64,000 nucleotides of DNA from Undaria pinnatifida (Eukaryota > Sar > Phaeophyceae > Laminariales > Alariaceae): NCBI GenBank assembly GCA_012845835.1, contig JABAKD010000023.1, forward strand, positions 16,674,702-16,738,701, in the 5' to 3' direction. Shown here piece after piece: positions 53,619 to 64,000 of the stretch (position 1 is its first letter; each line of letters starts with the position of its first letter). The position numbers and the translations under genes were made by a program. The notes under the pieces were generated by a model. That model did no database searches. It was not told the DNA's origin and saw only the letters and a program-made list of their open reading frames with translations.

Positions 53619-54022
53619 CTACAGTAGAATCTGGTCTACTGCTGTGGTTTCTCCCACAGCTGTGGCTTCTCCTGGGGTGGTGGCGGCGGCGCTCGTCACG
53701 GGACAGCGGTGCGAAGCGCAAGCATTCTGGGCGGGTCTACGACATCCAACCTGTTCCCTCCCGGTACGTGCGGTTTTGTAAACAAGCGAGTGGGACTGAT
53801 AGACCTCGAATGCGATGCGGAGTGGCTGGTCGGTGCGCACACTGGTTCTTTTGTTTGGTTCCCGAATGCAGCGAGCGACTGCGTCGGAGGGTTGATCCAT
53901 ACGAATGGGCGACGGAAGAAAGCAACAATTGCACGTATCACATGAGCACCTTATTGTATGATATCATATGCAACACTCTGTCTCGCTTCGCACGATTTTT
54001 TTTCGGCTGGCGTTCCCAGTGA
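53619..54022. other. overlapping open frames, coding strand undecided
   Basis: Plus 53709-53945 (GSTTSNLFPPGTCGFVNKRV, GLIDLECDAEWLVGAHTGSF) reads more protein-like than minus 53900-53619. It follows the repeat-encoded relic on the same strand, so it may be its continuation. No domain recognised. Confidence 0.25.
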
Positions 54023-54199
54023 CTGGGGGGTAGGAGCGTTCGTATAGTTCGTACAGGAAAAAGTACGAGTACTTGATAGAGACATTCGTACATATATCCA
54101 TGAACAGTGCACACATATTAGCAGTATACAAGGCGCGCATGGAGTTAATTAAGCTCAACTCGAAATCCGTGCCCATCTACCGGTTCGCCAGCGCAAGCC

Positions 54200-54440
54200 A
54201 GATGGGAAGCTGAACCCGTAGGGCCGGCGAAACGGCCACTATAAGGCCGGTGTCATAGCCTGCGCCGTTGTTACATTTCTGGAAAGGAAATCAATTGGTG
54301 GCAAACGGCCACTATAATGCAGGGGTGAGAGCCTGTACTGCTATTACAGTGTGGCGAAGGAAACCAAACACATATCTGTGTTTTTAGGGAATCAAAATTA
54401 CCACTGCTGTTACAGATGGCCACTGCTACTGTAAGGCTGG
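54200..54440 (+). repeat. three GGCCACTATAAGGC-type units
   Basis: Units at about 54234, 54307 and 54415 share GGCCACT(A/G)..., a GGTG..A.AGCCTG stretch and GTTACA. Confidence 0.55.
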
Positions 54441-54574
54441 TGAGATGGTGAGAGTTCTGTCGCTCACGAACGACGCGTAGCATGCGTTTTGCGATGCGTA
54501 GAGAACCGACAGAGCTTCCGTAACGATACATACCATCACACACCATGTCAATGCACGAGGTATAGCCACCGTCG

Positions 54575-55420
54575 GTGCCGGTGCACAAGATAGCGTCGGC
54601 GAGACGGCCCCTTTCATTGCAAGCGTATTGGTGTCATCGCGTACTGACGTACTCATTGTTAACACACCGAGGACACACACAACGACTTACGCGATACATT
54701 TGGGGCAAGATATCTGCTTCACTACATGTTCTGTGCCGGTGCACAAGTTTGTTCGCTTGTTCCGCTACACATACTATGCTGGTGCATAAAGTAGCGATCG
54801 GCGGGACGTGCCTCATAGCGATGCATGCTAGTCGTATAATTGCCTGGCATACACCAACCGCGCACGTTGTGGGTACGCTTAACACTTATGGTGTGTCGTC
54901 ACACACCATCACCCTCGTCCATGCCGGTGCATGAATAGTACCCTCATTCAGGCCGGTGCATGGACAGTACCATCGTCCAGGCCAGTGCCCGGATAGTATA
55001 CAACTACTTACGCGATCAATATACCAATTATGTATGCTTCACCACACGTCTCGGCCGGTGCAAAGTTTGTGTGTTTGTTTCGCTGCTCCTTCCATGCCGG
55101 TGCATGCATTGGCGATCGGCGAGACGCGCCTCTATAGCGATGTATACTGGTCGTATTATCCTGTCGTATACACTGGCCATGCACGAAGTGATTACGTTCA
55201 ATGCTTGATGCGACATCAAGCACCAGCAAGCAGGCGTCGTTGTCGCAATAGATGCCGGTGCATAATACACACGGCACTACCCACCGCTTATGCGTAACGA
55301 TGGTGTGTCGGCGCACACCATCACCCTCGTCCATGCCGGTGCATGGATAGTACCCTCGTCTAGGCCGACGCGTGGAGAGTACCTTCGTCCAGGCCGGTGC
55401 CCGGATAGTACTCACTATAC
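54575..55420 (+). repeat. tandem duplication of about 400 bp, GCCGGTGCATG motifs
   Basis: Both halves have CTTACGCGAT, TGCTTCAC.ACA, GGCCGGTGCA.AGTTTGT, GCGATCGGCG(A/G)GACG, CCTC.TAGCGATG.AT and CACACCATCACCCTCGTCC, then CCGGTGCATGGATAGTACC. More than ten (G)CCGGTGCA motifs occur. The composition gives long but meaningless frames on both strands. Confidence 0.8.
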
Positions 55421-55567
55421 TTCCGAACTGATATTGTACCCGTCGTTGCCCCGTTCTTCTTTACCCTGTTCTGTGCCGCGTCTCTCTCCCACGCTTTCCC
55501 TCTGCGTCCAAACACTTCCCTTTTTATGAAAATAGGTCTGGAAAGCTCGACGGGCTAAAAGGGATAA

Positions 55568-57602
55568 TGACGGTCAACGACAGCGAGGGCGGGGGGTCCG
55601 TGACTTAGGCCGACCTCGCTACCTTCAAGCAAGACACGGGCAACGAATTCGCGCAGCTTCAGATCGTGCTGCAAAAGGCCATCGACGATTTGGTCGACGC
55701 CACGCGCCGACCCGTCCCCGGGGAGGGGACGAACGGCGCCGGTGGGCTCGGATCGCCGCTTGGCGGCTCCACGGCTGGGGCCTTCCAAGCGAGCCTCGGC
55801 TCCCCCGGCGCCGCTCGTCCCGATCAGCCGATTGGCGGTGGACCTGGGGGGGACGGCACGCTCGGACACGCGTGCGGGCTCGGCGGTGGCTTGGAAGGGG
55901 GAGTGCGGATATGGTGGTGCCTACGGCGGAGCTGGCGCCCCCCGCACTTCTTCTGGACCATAAAGCAGAAAAGCCGCCGGCTTGGGAGCGGGGGTTGGAT
56001 ATCGTGGTGCCCCGAATGGCGCGGGAACCACCGGCGCCCTCACCGGACACTGGGTGGGCTTGCCGTCAGCGCCCCTACCTACAGATAGGCATGTTCACCT
56101 CGCGCCCGGGGGCGGGGCTCGGCTACGGCGGCGCTTTGGGTGCGGGGCCACCGGATAGGTGGGCGGGCTCGCAGTGGACCCCAGGGACGGAGTCGGCTAC
56201 AGCGGTGTTATGAGCGGCCCCGGAGTTCCCAGTTCCACATGGACAGCCAGGCGAGCTCGCTGTGGATGGACAGCTGGGCGGGCTCGCCGTGGGCCTTGAG
56301 GGGGGGGTCGGCTACGGCGGCGTTCTGGGCGGTGCTGGAGCCCTCGGAGCCCCCTCCGGACAGTCAGTCGAGCTTGCCGTGGGCCTTGGGCGGGGTTCGG
56401 ACACAGCGGAGCTCTGGGCGGGGCCAGAGCCATCGGCGCGCCATCGGTCGCGCTCGGCTGAGCAGGCTACGACGGGCCGGATGCACCGGGGGTCGGCCGG
56501 GCGCTCCTTGGCGACGGCGGCGCTGGCCACCCCTCGACCCCGCTGGGCAAACAGATCATGGAGCAGCCCTGCGACCCGGCTGTGGCAGGTGGTCTGCGGG
56601 GGCCGTCCGGCATCTATGCAGAGGGCGGCAGTGCAAGGGTACGTGGGGGATACGGTCGACATCTCGGCGCGCGTCCACACCATGCTCGAAATCTTGGACG
56701 GCATAGATTTCTTGGCCTTCGTGCCGCGCGGTGGGGCCGGCGTCCACCTCCCGCTGTCGCAGCACCTTTGCGTTCTGGGACACGCGTTTATAACCGCCGC
56801 GACCCGCGGGTTTCCGCAGGATGCGGCGGATCTCCACGTGGCGCACGCCCGCGTGGAGGCTCTGCGCGTTGCGTTCGAATTCGGGGCTGAGATGTTAAAC
56901 TCTCTTGTAATAGAGCACTATGCTATCGCCAATAGCTGGGGGAACCGGGCCAGGCTCGCCGAATCGGTTAGGAAGGACATGTTGAAGTTTACCATGAATC
57001 TTCGCGCCGTGTCCGACATTTGCGGCCACAGCTGTGTCTACCCGCCGGCGGTTAGTGCCTTCCCAGCCATCGCGGAGCCGCATTGGCCCCGACTCGACGC
57101 CTACATGAAAAGTGGTGGGCTCATCAACGCCGACGTCCTCCAATCTGCTGTCGCCGTCGCCCCCGGCCCCGCCATAGCGGCCGGCATTGCGGACGGCGAG
57201 TGCCGCCAGTGGTCGCGGAACGGAAGGTGGCGTTTTGGGGACACTTACATCTTCAAGCACGTCGGCCCCGCTCAAGCTGGGGAGAATGGCGCTAAGCGGG
57301 CGGCGGGGGGTCGGCCAATGGCTGTACTGCCGCTGCGGATGCCCCGGCCGAGAAGGCCAAAGGCAAGGAAGCGGCGACAGCGTGAGGCGGTGGTTCCGGG
57401 CAGCAGCGGCGGGAGCTCCGGCAGCGGGGGCGGGAGTTCCGGCAGCGATGGCGGTGGCAGCGGGAGCGGGGCGTCGGGCGTGGGGGTCTCCATTCGCTCC
57501 ACAGCGGCCAAAGCAAAAAATAGGGGGGCGGGCCACGTCCCGTGGGGTCGAGGCCTATCAGAGGGTGTACGGAAGTGGCAGCGCAAGATGCACAGCTTCT
57601 AA
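55568..57602 (+). pseudogene. gag-like region with worn CCCH-type finger
   Basis: Starts at ATG 55568 with an in-frame TAG after about 12 codons. There follows a helical ADLATFKQDTGNEFAQLQIV, then long Gly-rich repeats in shifting frames (55740-56500). The 56262-57602 frame then gives the capsid-like part (QGYVGDTVDISARVHTMLEI, HVAHARVEALRVAFEFGAEM, WPRLDAYMKSGGLINADVLQ). A following CRQWSRNGRWRFGDTYIFKH segment has the spacing of a C-x-C-x-C-x-H finger, with two cysteines replaced by Trp and Tyr. A Ser/Gly-rich tail ends at 57602. It is upstream of RT on the same strand, as gag should be. Confidence 0.6.
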
Positions 57603-59690
57603 CTTCCGGATCGGCGTGTATTGGGGGCCCAGGTATGACAAGTTTAACCCCTGTGTGTCGATGTTGCGCGACATGCCCCGTGTCGCATCGCATGGCAGGG
57701 CATTCCGAGTGGAGTTCTTGGACCAAGTGGCCCAGCGGTATGTACAGTACTCTGACGCGAGTGGTAGCGGTTTCGGATGCGTGCGGGCCATCGAGGCAAC
57801 CCTGGGTGTACCGCGTGTGAAGCAACTAGGATTCGTTTTTGGTTCGGGAGAACGTTTTTTCTGACGTTGAGCAGTTGGCGGCTATCGCAGAACACGGTGC
57901 CCCCGTGCACGTTGAAGGGGACACGGATATCGGCGCGGCATTGGCATATTCCAACTAAAGCAGTGCAGCCCCACACTCTGACGGCATCCTCGCTAAGATC
58001 TTTGACGACGTACGGTTTGGACGGGCAGTATTTTTTCCCCGTAGCAAAGCGCACACCATCCCTGATCTGCGGCTGTCTCCGTTGGGCATGGTAGTGTCGC
58101 CGTGGAAAACGCGGATAATCCACGACCTGACGTTCTCGGTGTCTCCGCGCACACACAGCGTCAACGCCGACACCGATTTCGAACAAGCGCCCACTGTAGT
58201 GTTGGGTCGCGTGTTACGAGACGTTATTTGGCGCATTCTGTACTTTCTCCGACGATTCGGGCCGCGCGCACGTATCGTGTTAGGTAAGATAGATGTCACG
58301 AAGGCGTTCCGTCAGGTCAGTGTGCAGTGGGGTGGGGCGCCCGTGTTCACAGTTTTCATGAATGGGTCGTGGCCGACCGTAGGTTGCAGTTTGGGTGGCG
58401 TAGTTCTCGGGGGTTCTTTTGTTTGTTTTCGGCAGCCCTCGAACATTTTTATCGACACACGTCGTACTACGACGCCGTGGGGATGGAACAAGGGCGTACC
58501 GCGACGCAGCATGTCGCTGTCACCCCGCTGAGAGCAGATGATCGACCGGCCGCGTTGCCTCCTAATTGTCGCGCCCCCCGCGGACAAGGAGGGGGGAGGA
58601 GGAGCGAATTGTTTTTTTTCGATACTACGTAGATGACGGGATTTTGGTGGAGGTACAATAGTGGCCCGATGCTCGGCACTGCCGACACGCGTCCGCGTGT
58701 CTAGCGTCGAACCATTACCGAGTCTTTGGGGAGAGATCCTCGAGGGATCCCACCCTTTCGTCCCCTCATGAGATTTCACAATGGAATACCGGGTTGTGCG
58801 TGCTTGGATGGGCCATCGATACGGTGGCAATGACAACTTCCGTTTCCCGCGCAAGGCTGGAGCAACCCCGCGATACGCCAAGCGATTGGCCCTCCCACCG
58901 CGAACTTGCGTCCGGGAAAGAGTTTTGCTCTCTGACCGGTCGGCTGCTGCACTTGTATGAGGTAGTGCGGGTAGGGAAAATATTTTGTTCGAAGCATTCT
59001 TACCAACGTAGCCTTGCGCCCCGTTCGCGCATGGGACGCGAAGTTCCACGTAGCGCACACGAGCGCCGCGTCGTCCCCACGCATCCGTTTGGCTCCTGAG
59101 TTCCACGCAGACGTGTCATTTTGACGTCTGTTGGTGACAGGAGGGTTAGGGTCCCCGGCGTATCATTTCTCCGCCCCGTTGTACCGTAGTTACACGCAGC
59201 TGCCCGCGTTTTGCTTGTGGTCGGACGCCTCCGGCGACGCCATTGGGGGTTATATTGTGGGGCCTGAGCCCGGACTAGGTGCGTGGTGGCGCTTTGACTT
59301 TGACGACGATGTGCGCGAGCGGCTGCGGGCAACGATCCGGGACTGGAACGATCTGTCGATTGACGTGCTCGAGTTGTTGGACATGGTGGTAACGGCGTTG
59401 ATAATCGTCACGCAGTCGAACCTACGGCCTAGTTACGCACGGGATATTATTATACGGCGAGGGGATAGCACGTCCGCCGATCAATGGGTTTCCGAATGCA
59501 AGCGGGGGGGCGAACCCCGATCCGGGGCGCTCGTGCGTCTTTTAGGATGTCTGGAGGTAAATAGCGGGTGGTGTTTCGACGCGTTACACGTTGCTGGGGT
59601 GGAGAACACCATCGCTGATGGCATTTCCCTATGGAACCCGAAGGCTATCGACGGCAACCTCCACGCATTCCGGCCCGACGTTGCTTGACA
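57600..59690 (+). pseudogene. reverse transcriptase-RNase H of second retroelement
   Basis: Successive plus frames: 57601-57864 (an RNase H-independent leader, YVQYSDASGSGFGCVRAIE), about 57860-58530 with the RT core (KTRIIHDLTFSVSPRTHSV, RIVLGKIDVTKAFRQVSV), then a shift and the catalytic box YYVDDGILVEVQ at about 58622. Worn sequence to 59100 includes SLTGRLLHLYEVVR. RNase H follows at 59131-59688 (LWSDASGDAIGGYIVG, NDLSIDVLELLDMVV, GDSTSADQWV, ALHVAGVENTIADGIS). A stop at about 57956 and several shifts break it. The RT Asp pair and RNase H Asp and Glu are kept. The style is that of stramenopile DIRS-like pol proteins, from general knowledge. Confidence 0.8.
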
Positions 59691-60055
59691 CCGGCTGTAC
59701 TAGGCACAGGGGACGTGACGATATTCTCAGGAGTGTTGGCAGCCAGCTCATCCGCCAGTCGGTTGCGCCTTCGTCTCAATGAGTTTGTACGTCGGGTTTC
59801 CGGTCTTGGACCGCTTTTCGGGGTTTGATAGGGGACGCTGAGTATTTTGACACGTCAGTTTCCGATGCAGATAAGGTTCAGGCGTTGCTCGAGTTCGTAG
59901 CGTGGTGCGCACCCCAAGAGGCTCAGCTGGTTTAGAGGCTATCATGTAGTTTGTCGTGGATTCAGCCTGGATCAGTTGCAGGATTCAGTATAAATCGAGT
60001 GCGAGATCGCTGCAAGTCGATTCTGGAAGCAGCGAAAAAACACGTCTCAATAATA
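59691..60055 (+). other. possible recombinase N-terminus, then nothing
   Basis: YFDTSVSDADKVQALLEFVAW at about 59840-59905 is protein-like and would fit the domain after RNase H. Stops follow and the rest is lost. Confidence 0.3.
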
Positions 60056-60455
60056 TTAAATAATTAGCAGCAAGGAGCATAAAAAAGAGGATGCAACATA
60101 TAGCAAGACACCAACACAAAACCCGCTTCCAGTTGGCCGACAAAGGACCCAAACAGCAGCAGCGCAGACAAGCACCACAGCGACAGCACGCCTTTCTCAC
60201 CTCCTCTACTGCTACAACGAGTCTGGGACGAACGCAGCGACCCCCCGATACCGTGACAAATGCAACTGTTCCCGTAAATACCATATACGATATTGGCTTG
60301 GCGCAGTTGAATAAGAAAAATAAGGCGCGCGAAGCGCGCCGATTTAGGCGCTTGTCTAATACAGAAAACACGTATGTCTGTCTGTCCGCCTGTCATCATG
60401 GTCTCGGCACTCAGAGCGTTTCAGCCCCGTCCTGCCGTATGGGTAGGGAGGGTGG

Positions 60456-60683
60456 GTGGCACAACCAAAAAAGCACAGGGTCTTGTGCCGCGCCGACCAT
60501 GGCCGTGGCGTGCTGAGCATTCCCGACAACCCCAAGGCAGTCCTGACAATCACCAAGCCAGCCTTGCTCCTGAAGTACAAATTTGAACCAAGATTCTGCT
60601 TGCTTATGGGCCTATCAAATACCTGCCAGACACCGCGTGCTTTTCTAAGAGGTTGGTGCTCAAGAGGAAAATTCCAGCCGTAG
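60456..60683 (+). CDS. possible terminal exon, unknown product
   Basis: Frame HGRGVLSIPDNPKAVLTITK then PALLLKYKFEPR ends at a stop at 60683, before the satellite. Upstream, CACAGG|GTCT could be an acceptor. One exon only; no family recognised. Confidence 0.3.
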   Translation: MAQPKKHRVLCRADHGRGVLSIPDNPKAVLTITKPALLLKYKFEPRFCLLMGLSNTCQTPRAFLRGWCSRGKFQP

Positions 60684-60704
60684 AGCCACCGAGGTTCCAC
60701 CGCA

Positions 60705-61110
60705 ATCGGGGAGGGTAGGGTCCCCTTTTCAGTTCAGGAATATTTCCATATTTCTACAACTCCGACCAACCGGAGACGAAAACAGTGATCCCCCGGGTCG
60801 ATACCGCCCCGCAAGGTGCGGAAACCCTACCTCCATTGGCTGATCGCTGATTGGCCGGGGCACATAGATCCAGCAAGCGGGGAGAGTTGGCCCCGGTCGA
60901 ACGGCGAGGTACCGCGGCACCCGGGAAGGATAAGGCCCCATCCCCGCATCATAAATCCTGCTATAAGTTTACAAACTTAACAATCTAGGGACGAAAACGG
61001 CGATCCCCCGGGTCGATACCTCCCAGCACGGTTTGGAAACCCCACCCCCGTCGGCTGCTGCCAGCTTGCTGCGAGAGTTGCCCCTCGAGACAACGCTGAG
61101 GTTCCGCGCG
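60705..61110. repeat. satellite-like units shared with 3.4-4.0 kb
   Basis: Two to three units with GGGGAGGGTAGGGTCCC, CTACAACTCCGACCAACCGG, CCCCCGGGTCGATACCGCCC and GATCGCTGATTGGC(C/T)GGGGC. The units here are longer, about 240 bp, because of an extra GAGAGTTGGCCCC block. The consensus is the same as at 3430-4020, about 57 kb away. Confidence 0.8.
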
Positions 61111-61344
61111 CGCGGGGAGGGTAAGATATGTTTATTGTGCTTTCTTAGTCGATGACAATGGGGACAGGTGTTCCAATGACAGATTAGCGTCGTCGTATCG
61201 CGATGCCGGGGTGGCGGAGATCGGTCCCGCCTATTTCCCCGTGTTTCCTTTTCTCCGGGACGCACTCCCCTTGGTACTCGAGAGAAGTTGAGCATTACAT
61301 GTGGTACTCGAGAGGAGCTGAATTATATTATACAAATAAAAATA

Positions 61345-61556
61345 AACTTCAGTTATTGAAGATTTCGTCGAAGCTCATATTTGCAAGCTGTGTGTGCTAC
61401 TCCGATCGCGCGTATTACTGGGTGTGTGTCCTCATTAAGGATTTAGGTCGGCGACTCCCCTTAGAAGTACAGTGTAGCCTGTACCAGAGTCAACAGGGTG
61501 ATGTTAATCAATCTGTTCGCCGAAACTATAAAACCAGCTTTTGAGGGGGACAAAAT
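61345..61556 (-). repeat. dispersed 215-bp repeat, inverted copy
   Basis: Complement of 50283-50500; see there. Confidence 0.85.
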
Positions 61557-61777
61557 ATGACGTCTGTGGAAGGAATGCATCAGTTTAGCACGTATGTCCT
61601 CTAAGTCGTCTAATTGGTGAGGGGAGTATATATACACGCTTTACTTGCCTACCCACTGGGTTTCCACCACCCTAGCTATTGCCTGTGCAGTGGTGATGCC
61701 CTGTGACGCTCCCAGGACTCAGAAAACACGACTAATCGATAACTACTTCGACCTGATCGGAGCTTTCAATCATCGGA

Positions 61778-62537
61778 TTGCAGACACTCTCCCGGGAGGG
61801 GAGAGAGCTTGAGATATCGAGTCGAGGCATAATGCCACATGGCCAGGGCGGTGTCGTTGGGGGACTGGTGGAGAGTTTTAAACGAGCGAAAATGCAGAAG
61901 CTGGAAGAGCTTCTCGCAAGACAGACCCGATTCAAGAGATATATCGAAGGTGGTTTTTGTTACGGTTATCGAACCCTTGACCAGATTGATGCGGGATGGG
62001 ATCTGTTCTACAGACTCCAAAACCAGATGGGCGAATTGGCACTGGTGGGAGTACCCGGAGAGAGAGTCGAGACAGCAGCTGCGCCTCTGGAACCTGTGGT
62101 TGGGTTTGGAGGATTGCTTGGAGGAGTACAGAGTGGAGTGGCTGCTGATGAACCTCTGGAGCTCTAGGTTGGGGATGGAGGATCGTATGGAGGTGCTAGC
62201 GGCGTGAGACAAGCTGCTTTGGATACCGAGATTCAAGAAAGCGCTACGGAGGTTGGCCCAGTTTCAAGCTCAGCGTCAAGCAATTGCAGCCTCCGCGACA
62301 GCCACAGCAGCTACACGAAAAGTCGAGGAACGCTCCGTTCCACCCCCTGCTAAACCTGCTGTGACAGAGTATGTGCTTCTCCAAGGAGCGAGCGGCGAGA
62401 CATCTGCTGCACCTCTGGAAAAGTTGGCTGAGACGGAGGGCAAAGGCATGGTTGATGGGGAAAGAGAGATGGTGGAGTTTGAGACGAGAGCGGAGGAGCA
62501 GAGAGAGCAGGAGGAGCAATGGCCGCTGCCACCGTAG
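61778..62537 (+). CDS. gag-like or unknown coding relic
   Basis: 61778-62167 (129 codons) reads FKRAKMQKLEELLARQTRFK, RYIEGGFCYGYRTLDQIDAG and WDLFYRLQNQMGELA. After its TAG the same frame goes on protein-like (VGDGGSYGGASGVRQAALDT). A shift at about 62250 leads to QFQAQRQAIAASATATAATR and EREMVEFETRAEEQREQEEQ up to 62537, then an Ala/Pro-rich frame follows. Coiled-coil and low-complexity parts without enzyme motifs suggest a gag-like or structural protein. A TATA-like GTATATATACAC lies at 61626. No RT is within the window. Confidence 0.4.
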
Positions 62538-62739
62538 CAGCACCAGCAACAGCGGCAGCAGCTGCAGTCACCGGAGGCACCACCCCTGCTTGGCCGCCGC
62601 CCGCCCCCGCTGGATTCGAGAACGATTATTCTGACGGCGGGGGGAGGCGTGTGGGGGGAAAGGGATGGCTCGACGGTTGTGAAACTGAACTACAAGCCGT
62701 ATCTATCGTGCTCCTTGGGAGCGTGGGCTGCTGAGCCCA

Positions 62740-64000
62740 TTGACGTCTGAGCCAGCGCTGGAATCGGCACAAGGTGGCTGGTTACGGTGGGCGACGCTGG
62801 GAGTCACGGACACCCAGCCGGAGAACCCTTTAAGCCTTCAGGACCCGACTTGGCAACAAACAGGTCATGTAGATTGTCCGTTCCGTCTTGGCTTTGTCTT
62901 CATTTTTGAGTAGTACAGTAGGTACCATGGTGTAGTGCAGCGGTTTTGGTTTATGAAGACGCTAAACGAACTGAGGAGACATATTGCTAAGACTACAGCA
63001 GCATTGTTGATTGACATAGCAATGACTTGTTATTATTTGCGGTTAATCCTTTGTTATTCACGTGGAATGGTAGCTAGGGCAGAGGGCTCTGTACGGTAAA
63101 CGCTTGTGCCTGTCCCCGTGCCCCTTCCTGCCACCCCCCGGCCACTGTGCTTGTGTGATAGCTCTACTAATCAAGCGGTAACTACAAAAATGCTGGATAT
63201 CCGAAATGATGAATGATGCCTGATGTTAGTCGTACATAGCGCTGGCTTGTGATGCTGAATTTTCTGTCGTATGTACGACAGTTTGTTATTTTGGTTCATT
63301 TTCAATCAACCATTTTCCCTCACGCGCCATAGAGGTAAATAATTCGTCATCTCCGAAAATATTCTTTTATTTCGGTCGTGCGCCGCATTTTCCTAATAAA
63401 TACCTGGTACGGAATACGTGATATTTTCATTTTCTTGGTTGTCCTATAACTTCCAGAATAGTTGTTTGTCAACCCCACGGGAATCTAGTTTAATGCGGTA
63501 ATGTCCACCTGGATTGACCGCACGAAGATAAGAAACCGGTAGTAAGGAAATACGGTATTACTCACATGTTTCAAGGCAATATGACGGTGAAAGTGCGTTT
63601 GTGTTCTTTTCGTTAAACTGAGGGTTCCACCATGATGTGCTTTCATTAATATCGCAATGAGGTTGACACACGTTGCTGGGCGCCGATGGATGAGGATTAT
63701 ATTCAAGTCCCTTCGCCCCCTCAATCCCCCGCCCTTCTCATGCGTGTGTGCAGCGTGCAATGTGCGATATCTGTACGCCTTACAGAATCGGTACCGGTAT
63801 GCCGTACAAAATCGAATAAGCAGGCGGGGATATGGTAGATATACTTACATAATCCACAGGTGCTCAAGAATTATGTATGTACGTAGTGTACGAGCAGTTT
63901 GAGTCCAGATGAAAATGGCCAACATTCCTGCGGTTGTTATGGAGTTTACCTGATACCACATTATATAAACGCGTTTTTAGTCAAGTTTGCCAAATAGTGC
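62740..64000. other. no recognisable feature to window end
   Basis: Moderately AT-rich, scattered GTAC motifs and short frames only (63760-63485 minus, 63657-63902 plus). Confidence 0.4.

Larger units (their letters stand above)
55568..59940 (+). mobile_element. second retroelement, gag and RT-RNase H, decayed
   Basis: Gag-like region (55568-57602), pol (57600-59690) and a short further frame to 59940 that may be the head of a tyrosine recombinase. Several stops and shifts make it inactive. It is about as long as the coding part of the 5.9-11.6-kb element, but the proteins differ clearly, so it is another family. No terminal repeats were found at either side. Confidence 0.7.

Noticed and set aside
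53303-54022. 239-codon plus-strand ORF
   Set aside because: It joins the tail of a repeat-encoded relic to unrelated sequence and changes character midway; no domain.
54956-55415. 113- and 135-codon ORFs in the GCCGGTGCATG region
   Set aside because: Frames follow the tandem repeat on both strands; no independent evidence.
60091-60516. 141-codon plus-strand ORF
   Set aside because: Gln/Thr-rich, no ATG-proximal or splice support, overlaps a better short frame at its 3' end.

Overview
This is a eukaryotic, repeat-dominated stretch. The signs are GT-AG introns with phase-compatible exons, introns of a few hundred bases to about 1 kb, retroelements of the tyrosine-recombinase type, DNA transposons with target-site duplications, and many CAG/CTG/GTAC-rich simple sequences. 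No operon-like gene packing, Shine-Dalgarno pattern or CRISPR array is present. The retroelement proteins and the gene style suggest a stramenopile, most likely a brown alga. That assignment is inference from general resemblance, not a marker gene.

Layout. 0-5.9 kb: a gag-like relic, tandem duplications, a GGTGCGGTT-rich array with one hAT-like end, and a roughly 175-bp satellite that reappears at 60.7-61.1 kb. 5.9-11.6 kb: a decayed DIRS-like retroelement on the minus strand (gag with CCHC knuckle, RT-RNase H, tyrosine recombinase). 11.8-25.7 kb and 36.1-39.9 kb: five copies of one composite repeat of about 4 kb (blocks a-b-c-d-e-f-P-C-C-G), in both orientations. It holds several recurring reading frames, a Pol III-like box A/box B pair and a terminal hairpin. 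One copy carries a 105-bp TA-flanked MITE. Another is split by 1.7 kb that contains a two-exon gene model. 26.3-27.05 kb: a TTA-flanked Harbinger-like MITE. 27.1-29.6 kb: a four-exon host-like gene whose second intron repeats the upstream splice-donor region. 30.1-35.8 kb: a 1.6-kb tandem duplication. Its second copy is split by a complete 2448-bp hAT element with a perfect 8-bp target duplication and a BED/hAT transposase relic. 40.8-42.6 kb: a minus-strand gene relic and the first two exons of a MEMO1-family gene. 44-55.4 kb: mainly non-coding, with dispersed, tandem and inverted repeats and a 31-base C tract. 55.6-59.9 kb: a second RT/RNase H retroelement on the plus strand. 60-64 kb: satellite, a gag-like or unknown coding relic, and unassigned sequence.

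The genes do not form a pathway. The window reads as a few host gene pieces (27.1-29.6 kb, 42.1-42.6 kb, possibly 14.0-15.3 kb) in a bed of nested mobile DNA. Neighbouring repeat copies supply their own empty sites, so two DNA-transposon insertions (12.8 kb and 33.0-35.5 kb) can be dated relative to the duplications that host them.
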